12,737 nucleotides of DNA from Emcibacteraceae bacterium (GTDB lineage: Bacteria > Pseudomonadota > Alphaproteobacteria > Sphingomonadales > Emcibacteraceae), in assembly GCA_016763335.1 (NCBI GenBank), contig JAESUD010000013.1:1-12737 (forward strand), given 5' to 3'. Position 1 is the stretch's first letter; the number at the start of each line of letters is the position of its first letter. Shown here in pieces: positions 8,094 through 12,737 of this stretch. The notes under the pieces are model-generated. The model did not search any database, was not told the origin of the DNA, and saw only the letters and a list, made by a program, of their open reading frames with translations. The position numbers were made by a program, and so were the translations under genes.

Positions 8094-9671
8094 CTATTCC
8101 GCGGTTTCAGGAGCGGCATCTTCCGCCGCCTCTTCCGATACCGCCTCTTCTACTTCTTCGTCCTCGAACCAATGAGCTCGCGCTGCCATGATAATCTCAT
8201 TAGCGACATCAATATCCATGCCATACTCACGCAACAAACCATCTTCTGAACTCGTCAACTCATCAGCCGCCAAATCACCAAGATCATCAAGGGTTTTAAT
8301 GCCTGCTTCACCAAGTGTTACAAGCATCGGAGCCGTTAACCCCTCAATGGCAACAAGATCATCTGCAACACCAAGTTTTTTGCGTTTGCCTTCAGCTTCT
8401 TTTGCAATAACCGCCAAGGCGTCTCTAGCCCGCGATTGCAATTCTTCAACCAAAGAGATATCAAAGCCTTCAATTGCCGAAAATTCCTCAGACGCCACAT
8501 AAGCAACCTCTTCCAAATTACGGAAACCTTCACCAACAAGCAGAAGCGCTAGCGTTTCATCAACATCCAAGCTACCCATAAAGAGCTCACTACGCACTTT
8601 AGATTCTGCCTGACGACGTTCGGATTCGTCCGCCTCAGTCATAATATCAACTTGCCACTCTGTTAACTGAGAAGCGAGGCGTACATTTTGACCGCGACGC
8701 CCAATCGCAAGGCTCAACTGATCTTCACCAACAACCACGTCCATACGGCCAGCATCCTCATCAATCACTACCTTCGTAACACTTGCCGGCGCAAGAGCAC
8801 GGATAATGTATGTCGCAGGATCAGATGACCACTGAATAATATCAATTTTTTCGCCTTGAAGTTCTTCAACAACCGCCTGCACGCGGCTACCGCGCATACC
8901 AACACAGGCACCAACAGGGTCAATACTCGCATCATTGCTGGTTACAGCAATTTTAGCACGACTACCCGGGTCGCGACTTACGCCAACAATACCGATAACA
9001 CCGTCATAAATTTCCGGAACTTCACCAGCAAAAAGCTTTGCCATAAAGTCCGGATGGCTACGAGATAAGAAGATTTGCGGCCCGCGCTGTTCTTCACGAA
9101 CATCAAGAATTATCGCTCGAACGCGTTCACCATTTCGAACATGCTCTCTCGGGATAAGCTGATCACGGCGGATAATAGCCTCTGCAGAACCCAGATCAAC
9201 AATAACGTTGCCATATTCAACGCGCTTGACAATGCCGTTAATAAGATCACCAACTTTATCTTTATATTCTTCATATTGACGGGCACGCTCTGCTTCACGT
9301 ACTTTTTGCACGATAACCTGCTTTGCCGTTTGCGCTGCAACCCGGCCAAAATCAATCGCCGGTAGCTCATCAGCAAGAATATCACCAACTACGGCATTCT
9401 CTTTATATTCACCAGCATCTTCAACGGTAATTTCCGTTGAATGATTTTCAACATTTTCGACAACTTCAAGAACACGGTATAATTTAATATCGCCAGTTTT
9501 TCGGTCAATATGGGCTTTTATTTCATTTTCCATACCGTAGCGCGAACGCGCGGCTTTCTGAATGGCTTCTTCCATTGCACCAATCACGATATCTTTATCA
9601 ATGCCTTTTTCCCGCGCAACTGCATCGGAAATTTGTAAAAGCTCTAATCTATTTGCGCTTACTGCTGTCAT
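8094..9671 (-). CDS. nusA: Transcription termination/antitermination factor NusA
   Basis: NusA binds RNA polymerase, increases pausing and hairpin-dependent termination, and takes part in rRNA and lambda-type antitermination. The 525 residues show the RNAP-binding N-terminal domain (about 1-130), S1 (about 138-202), KH1 with GMRGSRVQAV (258-267), KH2 with IGRRGQNVRLAS (323-334), and two helix-hairpin-helix acidic repeats (about 365-425 and 435-500), the layout of E. coli NusA. A very acidic tail follows (EDEEVEEAVSEEAAEDAA). The ATG at 9671 has GGAG 9 nt upstream; a nearby upstream ATG is out of frame and stops at once. It lies 43 bp after rimP and 12 bp before rnpM, so it is in the same transcript. 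Because the cluster contains hairpin-T-run elements further on, NusA could influence its own operon. Confidence 0.98.
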   Translation of the reverse strand: MTAVSANRLELLQISDAVAREKGIDKDIVIGAMEEAIQKAARSRYGMENEIKAHIDRKTGDIKLYRVLEVVENVENHSTEITVEDAGEYKENAVVGDILADELPAIDFGRVAAQTAKQVIVQKVREAERARQYEEYKDKVGDLINGIVKRVEYGNVIVDLGSAEAIIRRDQLIPREHVRNGERVRAIILDVREEQRGPQIFLSRSHPDFMAKLFAGEVPEIYDGVIGIVGVSRDPGSRAKIAVTSNDASIDPVGACVGMRGSRVQAVVEELQGEKIDIIQWSSDPATYIIRALAPASVTKVVIDEDAGRMDVVVGEDQLSLAIGRRGQNVRLASQLTEWQVDIMTEADESERRQAESKVRSELFMGSLDVDETLALLLVGEGFRNLEEVAYVASEEFSAIEGFDISLVEELQSRARDALAVIAKEAEGKRKKLGVADDLVAIEGLTAPMLVTLGEAGIKTLDDLGDLAADELTSSEDGLLREYGMDIDVANEIIMAARAHWFEDEEVEEAVSEEAAEDAAPETAE

Positions 9672-9714
9672 ACTCTCATGCTCCAGTATCTTAAATCTTG
9701 TTGGTTAATCTACG

Positions 9715-10215
9715 TTATGACGACTTTGCGGTTGCAAGGGCCATCAATTCATCCGTCATTACCAATTTTGCCTTTTGAATATCGGCAAAGCTAAATTTAT
9801 GCTGCTCGCCATCTACACTCATTAATATTAATTCGTCTTCTATCCCCAGTAATTTACCGCGGTAGCGTTTTCTATTATCCACAGTCTTGTTCATTTCAAC
9901 CTTTACCTCATAGCCCGCGTAATTTTTGAAATCTTTCAAACGGGTAAGCGGCCGGTCAAGACCAGGTGAACTCACTTCAAGTACATACTCACTATCTATC
10001 GGGTCTTCTACGTCCATAATCACCGAAACTTCCCGGCTGATTTTAGCGCATCCCTCTACTGTCATCGTACCGTCTTCTGCTTCTGCCATGATTTGCAGCG
10101 TTGATGAGCCGCCTTCTGGCGAGTTAAATAACTGTACGCGCACAAGCTCATATCCCAACTGTTCAATAGTTGGTTCGATAAGCTCAGCAATTTTATCCAT
10201 TAGGACAGACGACAT
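9715..10215 (-). CDS. rimP: Ribosome maturation factor RimP
   Basis: RimP (YhbC) assists early 30S assembly, near S12 and the central pseudoknot. With the start at ATG 10215 it has 166 residues, the usual size. The N-terminal alpha/beta domain opens with IAELIEPTIEQLGYELVRVQL. The signature YVLEVSSPGLDRPLT is present, followed by DFKNYAGYEVKVE and a C-terminal SH3-like domain (RYRGKLLGIEDELILMSVDG). The frame stays open for 39 more codons up to 10332, but that part is hydrophobic, unlike any RimP, and overlaps the putative promoter. TTGGA lies 6 nt before the chosen ATG; a second ATG five codons on lacks such a site. It is the first gene of the nusA-infB group. Confidence 0.95.
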   Translation of the reverse strand: MSSVLMDKIAELIEPTIEQLGYELVRVQLFNSPEGGSSTLQIMAEAEDGTMTVEGCAKISREVSVIMDVEDPIDSEYVLEVSSPGLDRPLTRLKDFKNYAGYEVKVEMNKTVDNRKRYRGKLLGIEDELILMSVDGEQHKFSFADIQKAKLVMTDELMALATAKSS

Positions 10216-10308
10216 TATTTTTCCAAAATATGTTAGGTACAAACAAAAGAGCAGGCCAGTGAAACACTTGCCCGCACCAATAAATAACAATTTCAAGTGA
10301 TTCGGTTG

Positions 10309-10342
10309 ATTATATATATAGAGTAATCCCAAGGAACTTCAA
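10309..10342 (-). promoter_or_regulatory. Candidate promoter for the rimP-nusA-infB cluster
   Basis: In the 154-bp gap between trmB and rimP the minus strand shows TTGAAG followed by an alternating TA tract ending in an exact TATAAT. TTGAAG is 16 or 18 nt from TATATA registers but 22 nt from TATAAT, so the pairing is uncertain. Transcription from here would give a leader of roughly 90 nt. The position fits a promoter heading the rimP cluster; this is pattern matching only. Confidence 0.4.
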
Positions 10343-10369
10343 GTCTTTATTTTGGCCCGATTTCGGCCT

Positions 10370-11071
10370 TTATCTTGGCACTCTATTAAATGTCATATAA
10401 GTACTTTTGCGCCCGACTGCCAATGCTTTTCGCTCGTAACGAGTTGACGGCCAGTCATCTGGTCTTTTATGCCAATTATCCGGATGATCCGATTGCCAAT
10501 TAAAATCCGGACTTTCCAATAACCGCGCGAGAATCCAGCGACAATAATCATGGTGATCCGTACCAATTCGCAGTTCTGCATTATCTTTAAGTAATCGCGA
10601 TAAGACGGTCAAATTGCCGGGGCTGACAATGCGGCGCTTATGATGCCGTCTCTTCGGCCAGGGGTCTGGAAATAAAATAAAGGCCCGTGATATTAAGCTG
10701 GAAGGTATTTGATCCATCAACAATCTGGCATCGTTCATAAAAAATCTAATATTAGTGACTTTTTCTGCGACCATGTGATCAACAAGGCCCGATACACCAT
10801 TCACAAACGGCTCACAGCCAATAAAACCAATTTCAGGATGAGCTTTGGCTTGTGCCACAAGGTGTTCACCTTTACCAAAACCGATCTCAAGCCAATATTC
10901 TTTTGGCTCATGATCAAATAATTTTGATAAATCTAAATTTTCATCATCCGCAAGCGATATAGAATATTTAGGGAAATATTCATTAAATCTCGCGGCGCTT
11001 GTTTTTTTGAGTGGCTTGCTTAGACGCCGTCCGTAAACACGACTACCCTGAATGTTCTCTAAATTCTTCAT
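10370..11071 (-). CDS. trmB: tRNA (guanine-N7-)-methyltransferase TrmB
   Basis: It methylates G46 in the variable loop of tRNAs to m7G, using S-adenosylmethionine, which the upstream metK product makes. The 233 residues form one Rossmann-fold methyltransferase domain. LEIGFGKGEH (61-70) is the SAM-binding motif I. FPDPWPKRRHHKRR (134-147) is the TrmB signature. TDHHDYCRW (171-179) and STRYERKA (209-216) complete the conserved C-terminal motifs for tRNA and guanine contact. The first 40 residues are basic and variable, common in alphaproteobacterial forms. The gap after metK is 38 bp; no clear ribosome binding site is seen, so translation may rely on coupling to metK. Frame, length and motifs all agree on this start. 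Confidence 0.97.
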   Translation of the reverse strand: MKNLENIQGSRVYGRRLSKPLKKTSAARFNEYFPKYSISLADDENLDLSKLFDHEPKEYWLEIGFGKGEHLVAQAKAHPEIGFIGCEPFVNGVSGLVDHMVAEKVTNIRFFMNDARLLMDQIPSSLISRAFILFPDPWPKRRHHKRRIVSPGNLTVLSRLLKDNAELRIGTDHHDYCRWILARLLESPDFNWQSDHPDNWHKRPDDWPSTRYERKALAVGRKSTYMTFNRVPR

Positions 11072-11088
11072 CTGGTCAATTTCATTTA

Positions 11089-11104
11089 ATCAATACTGAT
11101 TGAT
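11089..11104 (-). repeat. Small inverted repeat between metK and trmB
   Basis: A perfect 6-bp stem, ATCAAT against ATTGAT, with a 4-nt loop, sitting 17 nt before the trmB start. No T-run follows on the minus strand, so it is unlikely to end transcription. It is AT-rich and may be chance. Confidence 0.3.
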
Positions 11105-11109
11105 ACCTA

Positions 11110-12276
11110 TTAGAATTCGGCCTTCAATGCATCAACTAAATCAAGTTTTTCCCATGAAAATCCACCGTCCGCCTCTGGCTCTCTACCAAAATGACCGTAA
11201 GCAGCCGTTCTTTCATAGATCGGTTTATTAAGGCCAAGATGTTCACGAATGCCTCTTGGGCTTAAATTCATAACTTCTGAGAGAACTTTTTCAAGCTTTG
11301 CAGGGTCAACATTCCCTGTCTGATGAAAATCAACATAAAGCGATAGTGGTTTTGATACGCCGATCGCATATGCAAGCTGAATTGTGCATCTATCGGCAAG
11401 TCCCGCCGCAACAACATTTTTTGCAAGATAACGAGTGGCATACGCCGCAGAACGATCCACTTTTGTCGGATCTTTTCCAGAAAATGCGCCGCCACCATGC
11501 TGTGCAGCACCACCATATGTATCAACAATGATTTTACGTCCGGTAAGTCCCGCATCACCATCCGGCCCGCCAATGATAAATTGGCCTGTCGGGTTTATAT
11601 AAAGCTCTTCTTCAGATGGCATCCAGCCCTCCGGCAATATTTTCTCAATATGCGGCAATACGATCTCACGTACTCGCCCCTGACTTATATCACCGCTATG
11701 CTGGGTAGATACGACAATAGATGTCGCCCTTACTGGCTTACCATTTTCATATGCCAGTGTGACCTGACTTTTTGAATCAGGTCCAAGCTCTTTAACGGTG
11801 CTACTATGGCGCTCGTTGGCCATGGATTTAAGAATTTTATGTGAAAAATCTAATGTAGCAGGCATTAAGGATTCGGTCTCATTAGTCGCATAACCAAACA
11901 TTATGCCCTGGTCACCAGCGCCTTCATCTTTATTACCGGATGCATCAACACCCATGGCAATATCCGTTGACTGTTCATGCACATAAACTTCCACAACCAT
12001 ATTTTTCCAATGAAAGCCGTCCTGTTCATAACCGATATCGCGAACGGCATTTCTGGCCGCTTCAATCATTACATCCTTTGTAATGCTTTTCGGACCGCGT
12101 ACTTCACCCGCTAAAACAACCCTATTGGTTGTTGTCAATGTTTCAACGGCAACACGCGATTCTGGTGCAGCGGCAAGATATTTACCAACTATCGCATCCG
12201 AAATACGGTCAGATACTTTATCAGGATGACCTTCCGATACCGATTCACTTGTAAATAAATAATTGTCTCTGCTCAT
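11110..12276 (-). CDS. metK: S-adenosylmethionine synthase (methionine adenosyltransferase)
   Basis: MetK makes S-adenosylmethionine from methionine and ATP in the cytoplasm, as a tetramer with Mg2+ and K+. With the start at 12276 it has 388 residues, the usual length. Conserved features in order are [15 protein letters not shown] (9-23, catalytic His17 and Mg-binding Asp19), [12 protein letters not shown] (119-130, family signature 1), [13 protein letters not shown] in the core, and [10 protein letters not shown] (261-270, signature 2, ATP phosphate loop). The C-terminus [19 protein letters not shown] is typical of alphaproteobacteria. The frame is open for 24 codons further upstream, but [10 protein letters not shown] is the family start and AGGAG lies 7 nt before it. 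It is the first gene after a 113-bp leader with a candidate promoter and a palindrome. trmB follows 38 bp later. Confidence 0.98.
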   Translation of the reverse strand: MSRDNYLFTSESVSEGHPDKVSDRISDAIVGKYLAAAPESRVAVETLTTTNRVVLAGEVRGPKSITKDVMIEAARNAVRDIGYEQDGFHWKNMVVEVYVHEQSTDIAMGVDASGNKDEGAGDQGIMFGYATNETESLMPATLDFSHKILKSMANERHSSTVKELGPDSKSQVTLAYENGKPVRATSIVVSTQHSGDISQGRVREIVLPHIEKILPEGWMPSEEELYINPTGQFIIGGPDGDAGLTGRKIIVDTYGGAAQHGGGAFSGKDPTKVDRSAAYATRYLAKNVVAAGLADRCTIQLAYAIGVSKPLSLYVDFHQTGNVDPAKLEKVLSEVMNLSPRGIREHLGLNKPIYERTAAYGHFGREPEADGGFSWEKLDLVDALKAEF

Positions 12277-12283
12277 TTTTCCG

Positions 12284-12288
12284 CTCCT
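12284..12288 (-). promoter_or_regulatory. Ribosome binding site of metK
   Basis: AGGAG on the minus strand lies 7 nt before ATG 12276. It decides the start in favour of the 388-residue form over the in-frame ATG at 12348, which has no such site and lies within AT-rich leader sequence. Confidence 0.85.
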
Positions 12289-12322
12289 GCATGTAATTGC
12301 AATGGATGTATTCTCAGCATAA

Positions 12323-12344
12323 TATATAAAGAAATCTTTATATA
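12323..12344 (-). repeat. 22-bp perfect palindrome in the metK leader
   Basis: The arms TATATAAAGA and TCTTTATATA surround a 2-nt spacer, so the DNA is a near-continuous palindrome. As RNA it would fold into a 9-bp AT-rich hairpin with a 4-nt loop, 46 nt before the metK ATG. It could be an operator for a dimeric regulator or a 5' mRNA hairpin. No T-run follows, so it is not a terminator of the upstream hydrolase gene. Confidence 0.6.
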
Positions 12345-12357
12345 ACATTAATTTACT

Positions 12358-12386
12358 GTCATATCCTGCAAAAAAAGTAAAATCAA
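12358..12386 (-). promoter_or_regulatory. Candidate metK promoter
   Basis: On the minus strand TTGATT is followed after 17 nt by TATGAC, four of six matches each to the sigma-70-type boxes. It lies just after the hydrolase stop codon and upstream of the 22-bp palindrome. Transcription would then start near 12350, leaving a leader of about 75 nt. This is weak pattern evidence. Confidence 0.35.
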
Positions 12387-12389
12387 CCT

Positions 12390-12737
12390 TTATTTATTAC
12401 TTGAAACTTTCATGAAATGCATAATTTCTGATTGAGCATCCTTTAAATTCTCTTCCTCGGATATGCCAGATTTCTTGCGTGGAGTTAAATCATGATTACC
12501 GTCAGGGAGCCAAAAAACTCTTATTTTTTTGGAAAGATGATAATGAACGACGATTTCTTTGGTGCCCATTGGGTCGCGTTCACCTTGCAAAATAAGCGTT
12601 GGCGTTTTAAGAGTTAACAGATGATCTATACGCGGCTTATCCTGTTTTCCGGTGGCATAAAACGGATAGCCTAACAAAACAAGACCGTCTACATCACACT
12701 CGTCAGCAATCATAGAGGCCATCCGGCCACCCATGGA
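12390..12737 (-). CDS. Alpha/beta hydrolase (KANL3/Tex30-like), 3' part
   Basis: Only the last 116 residues are visible; the gene continues past the right edge. The first complete codon in view, 12737-12735, is Ser followed by MGGRM, which fits the nucleophile elbow GxSxGGR of an alpha/beta hydrolase. The putative acid is the Asp in [12 protein letters not shown] and the putative catalytic His is in WLPDGNHDL, in the correct order. [21 protein letters not shown] and TPRKKSG are typical of the small bacterial hydrolases related to Tex30/KANL3, whose substrates are unknown. The frame is uninterrupted and ends at TAA 12392-12390. It is 113 bp upstream of metK on the same strand; no hairpin terminator lies between them, so some readthrough into metK is possible. 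The alphaproteobacterial metK neighbour I would expect is a different gene (a helix-turn-helix regulator or lnt). Confidence 0.85.
   Translation of the reverse strand, partial: SMGGRMASMIADECDVDGLVLLGYPFYATGKQDKPRIDHLLTLKTPTLILQGERDPMGTKEIVVHYHLSKKIRVFWLPDGNHDLTPRKKSGISEEENLKDAQSEIMHFMKVSSNK

Noticed and set aside
10216..10332. A 39-codon N-terminal extension of rimP
   Set aside because: It is hydrophobic and Cys/Phe-rich, unlike RimP, covers the putative promoter and has no better start site than ATG 10215.
10354..10368. GGCC inverted repeat after trmB as a terminator
   Set aside because: The stem is only 4 bp (or 6 bp with a bulge and a 2-nt loop) and is followed by AAAATAAAG, not a T-run, on the minus strand.
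10216..10369. A tRNA gene upstream of rimP, as metY precedes it in E. coli
   Set aside because: No cloverleaf arms or GTTCRANNC box are seen in the gap.
11068..11085. A five-codon mini-frame whose stop overlaps the trmB start as ATGA
   Set aside because: It has no ribosome binding site and is too short to tell from chance, although such overlaps can allow coupling.
12277..12348. A 24-codon N-terminal extension of metK
   Set aside because: The family starts at [10 protein letters not shown], the AGGAG site supports that ATG, and the extension would translate the palindrome.
12277..12389. A SAM-II or SAM/SAH riboswitch in front of metK
   Set aside because: I looked for the conserved cores and a pseudoknot reaching the ribosome binding site and found no convincing match by eye.

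Overview
The window is an ordinary alphaproteobacterial housekeeping locus with moderately low GC (by eye, somewhere in the 40s percent; not counted). Every gene I can support lies on the minus strand, so transcription runs from high to low coordinates. In that order the genes are: alpha/beta hydrolase (3' part only), metK, trmB, rimP, nusA, rnpM (YlxR fused to an L7Ae-like domain), infB, rbfA, truB, rpsO, pnp and a nitronate monooxygenase-like flavoprotein (5' part only). The metK-trmB pair ahead of the rimP-nusA-infB cluster, together with the YlxR+L7Ae fusion, points to Alphaproteobacteria. I cannot assign an order or genus.

Layout. 12737-12390: end of a hydrolase whose putative catalytic Ser is the last codon in view. 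12389-12277: metK leader with a candidate promoter, a 22-bp palindrome and a strong ribosome binding site. 12276-10370: metK and trmB. 10369-10216: AT-rich gap with a possible promoter for the rimP cluster. 10215-7434: rimP, nusA, rnpM. 7376-4833: infB, preceded by an AT-rich hairpin. 4812-4775: a very good intrinsic terminator placed directly against the rbfA ribosome binding site. 4762-3152: rbfA, truB, rpsO, closely packed. 3034-920: pnp. 919-836: two hairpins. 835-1: start of the flavoprotein gene. No gene-free stretch reaches 300 bases.

The genes fit together as the bacterial transcription/translation cluster: NusA (elongation, pausing, termination), IF2 (initiation), RimP and RbfA (30S maturation), S15 (30S protein), TruB and TrmB (tRNA modification), RnpM-like RNA-binding protein and PNPase (RNA decay). 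MetK makes S-adenosylmethionine, the methyl donor that TrmB uses.

I see no mobile element, CRISPR array, tRNA, rRNA or defence system, and no wholly new system. Points worth a second look are a Tyr at PNPase position 486, where the family has a metal-binding Asp; terminator-like hairpins with T-runs built into the ribosome binding regions of rbfA and infB; the palindromic metK leader; and a 9-bp hairpin between rpsO and pnp.
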